Shown here: in pieces, positions 17,490 to 25,957 of the stretch
Position numbering within the stretch: the stretch's first letter is position 1
Layout: every line of letters begins with the position of its first letter
NCBI GenBank assembly: GCA_017640665.1
Contig: JAEPQE010000001.1
Coordinates: forward strand, 248,001-312,000
Direction of reading: 5' to 3'
From: Balneolaceae bacterium
GTDB taxonomy: Bacteria > Bacteroidota > Rhodothermia > Balneolales > Balneolaceae
DNA: 64,000 bases
The notes under the pieces: model-generated
What the model was told of the DNA's origin: nothing
Databases searched by the model: none
Seen by the model: only the letters and a program-made list of their open reading frames with translations
Translations under genes and position numbers: made by a program

Positions 17490-18590
17490 TTAAACCTCAC
17501 TTGCTGCTTTCTTCCCTAACTGCATCCCCAAAGCTACGCCCATTCCACTAAGTCCGGCTACAACCAGACAATTTTCATTAATCTTTTCGAAGACCGGAGA
17601 TTTCGATTCTGTAAAGCCCATAATTCCTGACCATTCCTGTTCCACTTTCCAACCGTCAGGTAAACCCAGAACTTCTTCGGCAAAATAAAGCAAAAACCCT
17701 TTTACATCTCCGTTCACTCCAAACTCATCGGTCTCCTCCCCTTTTGGATCGATATCCCTTCCGCCACCAATAAGCAATCGCTTTTCACCGAGGTTTCGAA
17801 AATAAACGTAGCCTTTATTGTAATGAAAGGTTCCTCTCCATTCCAGAGATTCCAGCTCGTTAGTAACGAAAATATAACCTCTTCCCGGTGTAATTGATTT
17901 ATCGGGCAAGAGTTGATTCGTGAATGCATTTGTTGCAATCACAAGGTTTTCAGCTTCGTAACTTAAGAGTTCGTCAATAACAAGTATTCCTGACTCTGGC
18001 TCTATCGAACTTATCTGTGTATTCCATCGATACTCAATCCCAAGGTCCCGATTCAACTGGTACAGTCGTTTGATCATCTTTCCTGGATGAAGCATCCCTT
18101 CACAACGATTATAAATAGACGGAATACCATTGTAAGACCCGGCTTCGTATAAATCTTTCTCTCCAATCAATTCTTCCATCCAACCATTAAACCGATGAAT
18201 GTGTCTGCTAAGCTTTTCGAATATCTTTTTGTCGAGAACAAGTTCCCAGCCTCCGGTTTCTTGATAATCAATAGCTTTTTCTCCTAAAGTGGATTTGAGT
18301 AGCTGTAATCCTTCGAATCGGTCTTTAATACGTTCTTTAAGTTTTGCTTCAGAGTCTATTTCGAGATCTGCAAGATGTTCTCCTACCGTTCCAATGCAAG
18401 CGAATCCTGCATTTCTTGTACTCGCACCAATTGGGAACACACCCCGATCGACGACTAAAACCTGTGTATTAGGATATTCTTTTTTATAAAAGTGAGCTGT
18501 AGATTGGCCAGTTAATCCAGCACCAACAACAATCAAATCGTAGGTTTGATTATATAACTCAGCTTCCCAGTAAGATTGGCGGTACTTCAT
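17490..18590 (-). CDS. FAD-dependent oxidoreductase (DAO/glycine oxidase family)
   Basis: A 366-residue flavoprotein of the D-amino-acid oxidase-like fold. The N-terminal YDLIVVGAGLTGQSTAHFYKKE (about 17-38) is a Rossmann dinucleotide-binding motif, and VLVVDRG supplies the acidic residue that ends the FAD strand. SGIMGFTESKSPVFEKI and VVAGLSGMGVALGMQLGKKAAS at the C terminus complete the FAD-binding fold. The substrate is not determined; amines, amino acids or related compounds are typical. Its ATG overlaps the M20 amidohydrolase stop by 4 bases, so the two are probably co-translated, possibly for using N-acyl amino acids. Confidence 0.9.
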   Translation of the reverse strand: MKYRQSYWEAELYNQTYDLIVVGAGLTGQSTAHFYKKEYPNTQVLVVDRGVFPIGASTRNAGFACIGTVGEHLADLEIDSEAKLKERIKDRFEGLQLLKSTLGEKAIDYQETGGWELVLDKKIFEKLSRHIHRFNGWMEELIGEKDLYEAGSYNGIPSIYNRCEGMLHPGKMIKRLYQLNRDLGIEYRWNTQISSIEPESGILVIDELLSYEAENLVIATNAFTNQLLPDKSITPGRGYIFVTNELESLEWRGTFHYNKGYVYFRNLGEKRLLIGGGRDIDPKGEETDEFGVNGDVKGFLLYFAEEVLGLPDGWKVEQEWSGIMGFTESKSPVFEKINENCLVVAGLSGMGVALGMQLGKKAASEV

Positions 18591-19777
18591 TTCGAATTCA
18601 ATGCCAGTGAAGCCATCAAAGGAGCTGCAGTTTGGAAGAAACGATCATCTACGTTGTATTTAGGATGATGCCACACATAAGTAGATTCCGATTCTTCGGC
18701 CCCACTTCCAACAAAGAAAAATGCTCCGGGAAAGTGCTCCTGATAAAACGAAAAATCTTCTCCTGCCATAATTGGTCGCTCCATCAAAATCGCTGATTTT
18801 TCTCCAAATAATTCCTGCATGGTTGAAATTACATTCTCAGTTTCAGCGGAGGTATTTATAACGGCAGGATATCCTTTGTTGAAATCGAAGGTGTAAGAAC
18901 CTCCTGCCCCCTCTGTAATTCCTTTCAGAATAGACTCCAATCTTTGTGCTATTAAATCTGCTGTTTCAGAATTCAGTGTGCGCACTGTCCCCCATAATCG
19001 CACACTCCCGGGAATTACATTGTGTGCCGTTCCACCTTCAATTCTTCCTACCGTAACTACAGCTGGTTCAGTTGGGTCAATACTTCTGCTTACTACGGTT
19101 TGCGCTATTGTTACAAACTGAGAAGCTAATACAATGGGATCGATAGCTTCGTGGGGTCGGGCAGCATGTCCGCCTTTTCCAAAAATTTCGACCTCAAACT
19201 CATCGGGACTTCCCATTAATGGACCTTCTTTGGTAGCAATAGTTCCGGGTGTATGAGTTGGAGAAGTGTGAAGTCCATAGATAGCCTGTACATTCTTGGA
19301 TTGAAGAAAGCCTGTATCACAAAGCAACTTCCCTCCACCAGGAAGTTTCTCTTCTCCGGGCTGAAAAACCAATAAAACGGTTCCTTCAAGTTCGCCTTTT
19401 AACTCTGTAAGAATTTTAGCAACTCCCAATAAATTTGAGGTATGAGCATCATGCCCACAGCAATGGGCAGCTCCGGGGTTTTTTGAGAAAAACTCTTTCT
19501 TTGCATCACCTTCTTCATTCATAGCCAATGCATCAATATCCGCTCGTAATGCAAGAACTCTATCTGATTCCTTTCCTCCTTTCAAAATACCTACACAACC
19601 TGTCTCAAGCGGGCTTTCATAAGGAATACGTAGTTCATCCAGCTTCGACTTAATAAATTTTGTGGTCTCGAACTCTTTATAACTCACTTCGGGGTGTTGA
19701 TGGAGATATCTTCTGTTAGCTACCATTTCAGCCTGATACTGATTTGCTAACTCAATTATTTTTGATTGCAATGACAT
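18587..19777 (-). CDS. M20-family amidohydrolase (hippurate/IAA-amino acid hydrolase type)
   Basis: A 396-residue zinc-dependent M20D peptidase/amidohydrolase, which removes the acyl group from N-acyl amino acids. CCGHDAHTSNLLGVAKIL holds the Cys and HxxH-like metal ligands, VFQPGEEKLPGGGKLL the catalytic Glu and metal ligand, YGLHTSPTHTPGTIATKEGPLMG the typical middle motif, and MAGEDFSFYQEHFPGAFFFVGSG the C-terminal ligand. There is no signal peptide, so it acts in the cytosol. It heads a two-gene unit with the FAD oxidoreductase. Confidence 0.93.
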   Translation of the reverse strand: MSLQSKIIELANQYQAEMVANRRYLHQHPEVSYKEFETTKFIKSKLDELRIPYESPLETGCVGILKGGKESDRVLALRADIDALAMNEEGDAKKEFFSKNPGAAHCCGHDAHTSNLLGVAKILTELKGELEGTVLLVFQPGEEKLPGGGKLLCDTGFLQSKNVQAIYGLHTSPTHTPGTIATKEGPLMGSPDEFEVEIFGKGGHAARPHEAIDPIVLASQFVTIAQTVVSRSIDPTEPAVVTVGRIEGGTAHNVIPGSVRLWGTVRTLNSETADLIAQRLESILKGITEGAGGSYTFDFNKGYPAVINTSAETENVISTMQELFGEKSAILMERPIMAGEDFSFYQEHFPGAFFFVGSGAEESESTYVWHHPKYNVDDRFFQTAAPLMASLALNSK

Positions 19778-19891
19778 ATTTTCATCCTTTAGCTCTGTTA
19801 AATCTGATAATACGGCTTAATTTACTATTGTGTAACTTAGCATTCCGATACACGTAGTTTCAGCAGTCGTTTATAATTTCGAAAAAGTACT

Positions 19892-21175
19892 ATGAAAAGA
19901 ATTTCCTGGGAAATAATTTTAGCCGGTCTGTTTTTTATCGCTATTGCCCTATACCTGATTGGAAAACCTTCGGGTGCGGATAATTCCGGAACAACAACGG
20001 CAGAGAATGTTCCAGAGGAGCCAACTCCCCCAACTCCGAACCAGGTTCATGTTATCGATTTAGAAAATTTAGAAGAATTGGCTGCTTTAGAGGAATTACA
20101 AGAAATCGAAAATCTGAGTGATTTAGGTAAAGAAGAAAACCTTCGAAAACTAAAGGCTATTGCTCACCTTATTCCGGCCGAGGCACGTGACGAAGTACTA
20201 ACCGAAATTGATAATATAATTCGTGAGCTCTCGGATGAAAATATCCACCTCAATTTTGAAATGGATGATAAGCTGCTTGTAATTAACCGTGAATATGATA
20301 ATGCAATCCAGGGTGAATGGGAGAACACTTCGCCGGGAGTATATACATTTTTAAATGAATTTGATGCTTCGTCAATAACAAGTACTTCTGTTAAAATACC
20401 AAGTGGTTCAATTACTATTGTTGGTACCAAAGACAAAACAGCAAAATTTACAGTTCAGGCATCAGGGCAAATTTCTTCCAAAGAAGACCTCACTTCAAAG
20501 CTGAATACCATCTCGATTATTGATGATGGAGAAGCCCGGTTCTTGTTAGAAAATGTCAATAAAAACGACTGGAACAATATTCATCTTCAGACTACACTTT
20601 ATATTCCTGAAAATATGGAATTGGTTACCAATACCGGAGGTGGGCATATTGAAGCGACCAACATTAATGGTGATCAGATTTATGAAACCGGAGGTGGGCA
20701 TATCAACATCAATAAAGTTACCGGAGATATTTTAGCTGTTTCGGGAGGCGGACATGTAAAAGTAGAAGATGCCAACGGAGATGTAACTTTGAAGTCTCAG
20801 GGTGGGCATTTAGTGCTAAAGAATTGTACCGGTGATGCAGCTCTGGATACAAAAGGTGGCAATATTGATGCAAAAGAGATTGATGGAGAAGTAATAGCAT
20901 CAACTCAAGGGGGAAATATTTTGCTTATTTATAAGAAGCCTATTACCAATGATGCCACCTTAGAAACCTCTGCTGGTAATATCCAGATCTGGATGCCTAA
21001 AACATCTAACGCCACTGTTGAATTACAGGGAAGCAATGCAGTTGAATTGCAAGGCTTTTCAATTGAAGGCACCCGAACCAAAACTAAGGTTTCTGGAAAA
21101 ATTAATCGGGGTGGACCTGAGATTATTGGCTTTTCTAAGTATGGAAAAGTTACCTTAGCAGGTAATGACAACTGA
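19892..21175 (+). CDS. Membrane-anchored protein with GGGH repeats (DUF4097-like beta-helix)
   Basis: A 427-residue protein with one N-terminal membrane helix (WEIILAGLFFIAIALYLIG, about 5-23) and a Pro/Thr-rich linker. An acidic Leu/Glu-rich helical part (about 50-110) and a C-terminal domain resembling the DUF4097 'putative adhesin' follow. That domain holds at least five successive 18-residue repeats of the pattern [TS]xGGHxxxxxxxGDxxxx (about residues 248-337), such as TGGGHININKVTGDILAV, expected to stack as a right-handed beta-helix. Function is unknown; a periplasmic or surface scaffold is likely. Its last 11 bases overlap the mnmD-like gene, an unusual partner for a membrane protein. 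Confidence 0.8.
   Translation: MKRISWEIILAGLFFIAIALYLIGKPSGADNSGTTTAENVPEEPTPPTPNQVHVIDLENLEELAALEELQEIENLSDLGKEENLRKLKAIAHLIPAEARDEVLTEIDNIIRELSDENIHLNFEMDDKLLVINREYDNAIQGEWENTSPGVYTFLNEFDASSITSTSVKIPSGSITIVGTKDKTAKFTVQASGQISSKEDLTSKLNTISIIDDGEARFLLENVNKNDWNNIHLQTTLYIPENMELVTNTGGGHIEATNINGDQIYETGGGHININKVTGDILAVSGGGHVKVEDANGDVTLKSQGGHLVLKNCTGDAALDTKGGNIDAKEIDGEVIASTQGGNILLIYKKPITNDATLETSAGNIQIWMPKTSNATVELQGSNAVELQGFSIEGTRTKTKVSGKINRGGPEIIGFSKYGKVTLAGNDN
20633..20902 (+). repeat. Five tandem 54-base (18-residue) coding repeats
   Basis: Within the DUF4097-like gene, units start at 20633, 20687, 20741, 20795 and 20849. The first two share ACCGGAGGTGGGCATAT exactly; later ones decay to TCGGGAGGCGGACATGT and more divergent forms. 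The Gly-Gly-His core becomes Gly-Gly-Asn in the fifth unit. Confidence 0.85.
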
Positions 21176-21944
21176 TTCAGCAAAACATCACTTCTCAAAA
21201 GACGGCTCTTCCACCCTTTACTCTGATAAATTCGGGCAGTTTTACCATAACCCAAACGGAGCAGTTTCAGAAAGTAATCACGTATTTTTTGATATTCCCG
21301 GGGTTAATCTGGCTCTGAATAATGAACCGGAAGCATTAACTGTTTTTGAAGTTGGGTTTGGAACCGGACTTAATTTCCTCTTACTACTGGATCGCTATTT
21401 ATCTGGAAAACTCGCATTCCCGGTTCATTTTTATTCAGTGGAGGCATTTCCTGTCAGTAAAAAAATGGCAGAGTCGTTCAACTTTGATGAGTTCCTTACC
21501 CATAAAAAGTTTGGAAAGCTTCTTCCCGGAATATTTGGTCAACTCCAGCCTGGATTAAACACCATTAAGCCACTTCCTGAACATGAAGTTTACCTGCATC
21601 TCTTTTATGGTTTTTTTGATGAGCTTGATCACATCGACAACACTGTGGATTTCATTTTCCATGATGCTTTTTCTCCAGAGGTGAATAAGGAACTCTGGAC
21701 GGTAGGGACTTTCCGAAAACTAGCTTCCTTCGGTAAGAAGAACGCTGTTTTAAGTACCTATTGTGCTGCTTCAAAAGCCAGAGCTGCTATGGCTAAAGCC
21801 GGATGGAAATTAGCAAAAGCCCCGGGTGCACTAGGCAAAAGAGAAATGACTATTGCTTCCTTATCAGAGCAAAAAATATCCGGTTTTAAGCGCGTTAATG
21901 AGTCTCGTTTAATCGAGCGGTTTGATGCCGGTGAGTTTGGGTAG
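21165..21944 (+). CDS. mnmD: MnmD-like tRNA (5-aminomethyl-2-thiouridine) methyltransferase
   Basis: Stand-alone version of the MnmC N-terminal methyltransferase domain (DUF752), using S-adenosylmethionine to complete the mnm5s2U34 tRNA modification. The 259-residue protein shows FEVGFGTGLNFLLLLD (SAM motif I), HFYSVEAFPVS, and DFIFHDAFSPEVNKELWT (the D-A-F-S-P motif characteristic of MnmC/MnmD). ALGKREMTIA is near the C terminus. The FAD oxidase half of MnmC is absent, as in many Bacteroidota and Gram-positive bacteria. Its start lies 11 bases inside the preceding gene. Confidence 0.88.
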   Translation: MTTDSAKHHFSKDGSSTLYSDKFGQFYHNPNGAVSESNHVFFDIPGVNLALNNEPEALTVFEVGFGTGLNFLLLLDRYLSGKLAFPVHFYSVEAFPVSKKMAESFNFDEFLTHKKFGKLLPGIFGQLQPGLNTIKPLPEHEVYLHLFYGFFDELDHIDNTVDFIFHDAFSPEVNKELWTVGTFRKLASFGKKNAVLSTYCAASKARAAMAKAGWKLAKAPGALGKREMTIASLSEQKISGFKRVNESRLIERFDAGEFG

Positions 21945-21948
21945 CGTG

Positions 21949-22044
21949 TGTCATTTCGATTGATCACAACAAAGTTGTGAGATTGAGAAATCTAAAAAAA
22001 CTTAAACAAAGCACCTTAGATTTTTCGCTCCGCTCGAAATGACA
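21949..22044. repeat. GTCATTTCGA-type nested palindromic repeat, copy 2
   Basis: Outer arms TGTCATTTCGA / TCGAAATGACA; the inner words GAGAAATCTA and TAGATTT are also kept. It lies between convergent genes, starting 4 bases after the mnmD stop, and resembles the copies at 6090-6182 and 35541-35622. Confidence 0.85.
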
Positions 22045-22060
22045 ATGTAGTGCCAGCTCT

Positions 22061-23650
22061 TTAAGAAAGTGAGATATACCTGATATTCTGAATGCCATCA
22101 AGCTCCTGAATTACAGAACGATCTCCTTCATCCAGATGCTTATCCACCGAAACTGCAGTGATTGCGTACGAGCCCTTCCCAGAACGACCAAGGCTTAAAG
22201 CCCCGATGTTTATTCCATTTTCGGCTAGCGCACCACTCACAGAGGCAAGCATACCCGGCTTATCTTCATTTTGATATAGAATGAGATCGCCATCGAGCCT
22301 CAACTCTATTCCATAGTTATCAATGGCTACAATTCGATAATCGCCCTCTCCAAATACGACAGCTGAGATGCTGGTATATTCTGCACCTTTTGGGAGCCGA
22401 ATAGTAACAAGATCGCTATAAGTTTTCGTTTTGCTCGATGTTACTTCTTTAATGCTAAAACCACGCTCATCTGCATAAACACGTGCGTTAATCAGATTAA
22501 TGGCATCATCTACATATTCAGAGAGCATACCTTTCAGAATACCATCCGTTAAAACATCTGCGTATTTGGCTGAGTCGCCTGCATATTCAAACTCGAAATT
22601 ATTTGCGTGATCGGGAGAAAGCTGAACGACCATCCTCCCCAATTTTTCCGCTAACTGGAGATATGGCTGCACTTCTTTGTTGGTAAGTAATGAAATCGAC
22701 TTGCCATTCAGGCTGCCTTTGTAATTTTTATTCTCCAGAGCGTCCGATATCTGAGCTGCAATTTGCTCGGCCACTTTTTCCTGGGCTTCCTCAGTTGATG
22801 CCCCAAGATGAGGGGTACAAATGATCTTTGGATGGGCAAGCACTTTATAGAGTTCTTCTGTTGGAGGTTCAGTCGTATACACATCCAGAGCTACAGAACC
22901 AACAATTCCATCATCAATAAGTTGTGGCAAGTCTGCTTCTTCGTAAATCCCTCCGCGTGCAACATTCACGAGGCGTATTCCTTTTTTAAGCTTGGCTGCA
23001 TTTTTAAGAGAAACAAGTCCTTTAGTTTTTTCTGTGAGTGGAGTGTGTACAGATAAATAATCTGAGCTGCCCAACAGCTCATCCAGTTCAACAAGTTTCA
23101 CACCTATAGACTGTGCATGTTCCTCAGTTGAAAACGGGTCATAGGCCTGAACTTCCATTCCAAAAGCCAGCATTCGTTTCGCAACTTCCGATCCAATTTT
23201 ACCAAGTCCAACAATCCCTAAAATCTTACCGTGAACCTCCGTTCCCATATAGGCCTTTCGGTCCCATCCTCCACCTTTCACAGTGGCTACAGAGGTCGGA
23301 ATATTTCTCGAGAGGGCGATCAACATTCCACAGGTATGCTCTGCCGTTGAGATCGTGTTTCCATCCGGAGTATTCATTACAAGTACTCCTTTTGCTGTTG
23401 AAGCTGAGATATCAATATTATCAACTCCGACCCCAGCACGTCCGATAACTTTCATCTTAGTAGCTTTTTCGAGCAATTCGGGAGTTACTGTGGTTGCGCT
23501 TCGAACTACCATTCCATCATACTCTCCGATTGTTGAGAAGAGTTCTTCCTGGGTTAGCTTCCCTGGTTGATCGGCTTGAATTCCGCGCTGTTTGAAAATT
23601 TCCCCGCATACGGGATCTACATTATCGAGTAGTAAAACTTTAAATGACAT
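22061..23650 (-). CDS. serA: D-3-phosphoglycerate dehydrogenase
   Basis: Oxidises 3-phosphoglycerate with NAD+, the first step of serine synthesis. The 529-residue long form has the catalytic/NAD domain (KVIGRAGVGVDNIDI; GILGIVGLGKIGSEVAKRMLAFG-like KILGIVGLGKIGSEVA; LVNVARGGIYEE with the catalytic Arg region; CTPHLGASTEEAQE with the catalytic His). It then has the intervening ASB domain and a C-terminal ACT domain (NEDKPGMLASVSGALAENG) that usually binds serine for feedback control. Upstream of the ATG lies a tetranucleotide tandem repeat. The ysxC gene ends 27 bases to the right and is transcribed towards it, so serA may be last in purF-ysxC-serA. Confidence 0.97.
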   Translation of the reverse strand: MSFKVLLLDNVDPVCGEIFKQRGIQADQPGKLTQEELFSTIGEYDGMVVRSATTVTPELLEKATKMKVIGRAGVGVDNIDISASTAKGVLVMNTPDGNTISTAEHTCGMLIALSRNIPTSVATVKGGGWDRKAYMGTEVHGKILGIVGLGKIGSEVAKRMLAFGMEVQAYDPFSTEEHAQSIGVKLVELDELLGSSDYLSVHTPLTEKTKGLVSLKNAAKLKKGIRLVNVARGGIYEEADLPQLIDDGIVGSVALDVYTTEPPTEELYKVLAHPKIICTPHLGASTEEAQEKVAEQIAAQISDALENKNYKGSLNGKSISLLTNKEVQPYLQLAEKLGRMVVQLSPDHANNFEFEYAGDSAKYADVLTDGILKGMLSEYVDDAINLINARVYADERGFSIKEVTSSKTKTYSDLVTIRLPKGAEYTSISAVVFGEGDYRIVAIDNYGIELRLDGDLILYQNEDKPGMLASVSGALAENGINIGALSLGRSGKGSYAITAVSVDKHLDEGDRSVIQELDGIQNIRYISLS

Positions 23651-23670
23651 GAGTGAGTGAGTGAATGAGT
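23651..23670. repeat. Tetranucleotide tandem repeat abutting the serA start
   Basis: Five GAGT-like units (one reads GAAT) directly touch the serA start codon on its 5' side. They occupy the position of a ribosome-binding site. A change of copy number would move upstream elements relative to the start without altering the protein. Confidence 0.7.
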
Positions 23671-23677
23671 TTAGTCG

Positions 23678-24268
23678 TTAATTTTCTACAAATTCGGTTA
23701 AAAGGTCCTGTACTTCTTCGACCCCTTGTCTGTTGTCTGATGAATACGCCAAAATTGGAACTACAATATTCATTTCAGCCAATATTTTCTTTACTTCAGA
23801 TTTAGCCTGTGAAACTTTGTTCTTTGATAGCTTATCAGCTTTAGAAAGTAACACACAAAAAGGCATCTGATTTGACGCCATCCAGTAAAAAAAGTCTTCG
23901 TCGAGGTTGGTAGGTTTATGCCTGCAATCGACCACATGTGCAACCAGATTCAGTGTTTTTCGATTCAGCAAGTATTCTCTGATGTTTCTTCCCCAACGCT
24001 CACGCTCTTTAACCGGGACTTTCGCATATCCATATCCCGGTAAATCCACAAAATAGCACTCCTCAGCAATGTTGTAATAATTCATCTGCTGAGTTTTCCC
24101 TGGCACATTAGAAGTTCTTGCCAATCTCTTCCGGTTCACTAAACTGTTAATCAAAGATGATTTACCTACATTGGATCTGCCTGCAAAACAAATCTCGGGT
24201 AATGATTCGGGAGGGCAATCTTCTAATCTGGGTGCACTGGTAACAAAAGTGGCAGGACCGTTATACAT
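23678..24268 (-). CDS. ysxC: Ribosome biogenesis GTP-binding protein YsxC/EngB
   Basis: Small essential GTPase (196 residues from the chosen start) that assists late assembly of the 50S ribosomal subunit. G1 is CFAGRSNVGKSSLINSL, G2 lies around RTSNVPGKTQQMNYY, G3 is FVDLPGYGYAKV, G4 is LLSKADKL, and a G5-like YSSDNRQG follows. The frame is open to 24346 but those 26 codons lie inside purF and are not conserved in sense. The ATG at 24268 overlaps the purF stop by one base (TAATG), giving the usual length and translational coupling. Confidence 0.95.
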   Translation of the reverse strand: MYNGPATFVTSAPRLEDCPPESLPEICFAGRSNVGKSSLINSLVNRKRLARTSNVPGKTQQMNYYNIAEECYFVDLPGYGYAKVPVKERERWGRNIREYLLNRKTLNLVAHVVDCRHKPTNLDEDFFYWMASNQMPFCVLLSKADKLSKNKVSQAKSEVKKILAEMNIVVPILAYSSDNRQGVEEVQDLLTEFVEN

Positions 24269-25770
24269 TAAACAAGTTCGTTTTCTTCTTTTTCTACTCC
24301 AAAATTCACTGGGACCGGATATTTTGCAGTGAAGCAGGCTGTACAATATTCGTGGCTGGAAGGATTCGCTTCTTTTACCGCACTTACTAATCCTTCTGGT
24401 GACAGATACCTTAAGCTGTCTACTCCGATTTCTTTGGCCATCCTTTCAATATTTTTATCAAAGCGATTTGCTATTAATTCTTCAGGAGTTGGAAAATCCA
24501 TCCCGTAATAACATGGGCTTATAATGGGTGGAGAACTTACAATAAAGTGGATTTCAGATGGATTACAAGCTCTGATCATATCCACCAATAATTGCGAAGT
24601 AGTACCACGGACAATAGAATCGTCTACAATAATTACACTTCTGCCTTCAATTACTCCACGTACCGGATTGAACTTAGTACGCACTTTCTGCTCCCGGGAT
24701 TTCTGCCCCGGCGAAATAAATGTTCTTCCCACATAGTGATTTCTGATCAACCCGATATCGTATTTACAATCGTTCCCCAGTTTTTGATTTTCACTGGCAT
24801 AACCCAAAGCCGCGGTATTACTTGAATCGGGAACAGAAATTACTACCGGCTTTCTTCCTGAAGGATTGTTTTTTACAACCTCATTTAGGGGATGTTCCTT
24901 AGCAAGTGCCTTCCCAAGATTTCTGCGGATTTTATCAACCATTTCTCCAAAAATCATACTATCAGGTCGGGAGAAATACACATATTCAAAAATACATTGG
25001 CTGGTGCTTGTGCCAATTTCCGGTTCTATAAAAAAGGATTTAGGCTCTCCTTTTTCCGTCGCCTCTTTGTCAATCACTATCACTTCACCCGGCTGAACAT
25101 CCCGTATGTATTCGGCATTGTTTATATCAAACGCACAGGTCTCACTGGCTACACAAAACTTACCATCAATCTTACCAAGAGCAAGAGGACGGAATCCATT
25201 TGGGTCGCGAACAGCAATGAGTTTATCATCTGTAAGCATTACCAGACAATACGCACCTTCAATCTGTTGAAGTGCATCCATAATCTGATCCATCTGATCC
25301 TCATACTGGCTTTGCGCAATCAGATGAAGAATAAGCTCAGTATCAGAAGTGCTCTGAAAAATAATTCCTTCATCTCTGAATCGTGATCGAATCTGCTTGG
25401 CATTAGACAGATTACCATTATGACCAATCGCAATATTACCGCTTCTGTAGTGAACCCTAAATGGCTGGATATTAGCGGGGTTTTTAGATGATCCTGAAGT
25501 TGAATACCTGTTATGACCGATTGCAGAATTACCTCTTAAAATCTTCTTAAAAATCTTTGGCTTGTCAAATACACTTAAAACTAATCCAAAGTCTTTATAC
25601 ATCGGCATTACCGGCCGATGTTTTTCTTCATCAAAATTTGAGGTAACAATACCGGCCGATTCCTGGCCACGGTGCTGAAGTGAGTGCAGACCGTAATAGG
25701 TTAAAAGGGCTGCATCGGGATGATCAAAAACACCAAAAATGCCACAATACTCACGTGGTTTATCGCTCAT
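24268..25770 (-). CDS. purF: Amidophosphoribosyltransferase
   Basis: Makes 5-phosphoribosylamine from PRPP and glutamine, the first step of purine synthesis. The 500-residue protein begins MSDKPREY before CGIFGVFDHPD; the Cys is the N-terminal nucleophile of the glutaminase domain, exposed after removing a short propeptide. The C-terminal half is the PRTase domain with VIIVDDSIVRGTTS, the PRPP-binding motif. The late YCTACFTAKYPVP carries cysteines typical of the iron-sulfur/propeptide class of PurF. It leads a purF-ysxC(-serA) unit. The divergent gap to the next gene is 187 bases. Confidence 0.97.
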   Translation of the reverse strand: MSDKPREYCGIFGVFDHPDAALLTYYGLHSLQHRGQESAGIVTSNFDEEKHRPVMPMYKDFGLVLSVFDKPKIFKKILRGNSAIGHNRYSTSGSSKNPANIQPFRVHYRSGNIAIGHNGNLSNAKQIRSRFRDEGIIFQSTSDTELILHLIAQSQYEDQMDQIMDALQQIEGAYCLVMLTDDKLIAVRDPNGFRPLALGKIDGKFCVASETCAFDINNAEYIRDVQPGEVIVIDKEATEKGEPKSFFIEPEIGTSTSQCIFEYVYFSRPDSMIFGEMVDKIRRNLGKALAKEHPLNEVVKNNPSGRKPVVISVPDSSNTAALGYASENQKLGNDCKYDIGLIRNHYVGRTFISPGQKSREQKVRTKFNPVRGVIEGRSVIIVDDSIVRGTTSQLLVDMIRACNPSEIHFIVSSPPIISPCYYGMDFPTPEELIANRFDKNIERMAKEIGVDSLRYLSPEGLVSAVKEANPSSHEYCTACFTAKYPVPVNFGVEKEENELV

Positions 25771-25957
25771 TAAATCTGCTCCAAAACTGAGGTTTTACAG
25801 AGAAAAACAAAGATACTAAATGATAAGCGGAAGTGGGAATTAGAAGTGAGTTATATTCTTTTGAAATAGATTTTCGCAATAACACAAATTTCTCTTTGTC
25901 CCGCCTGTTAATTGTTATAATTTTGAAGCTTATTATTCATCCGGATAAATTTTAGAA

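Noticed and set aside
24269..24346. Extra 26 N-terminal codons of ysxC
   Set aside because: They lie inside purF; the TAATG overlap at 24268 gives the normal EngB start.
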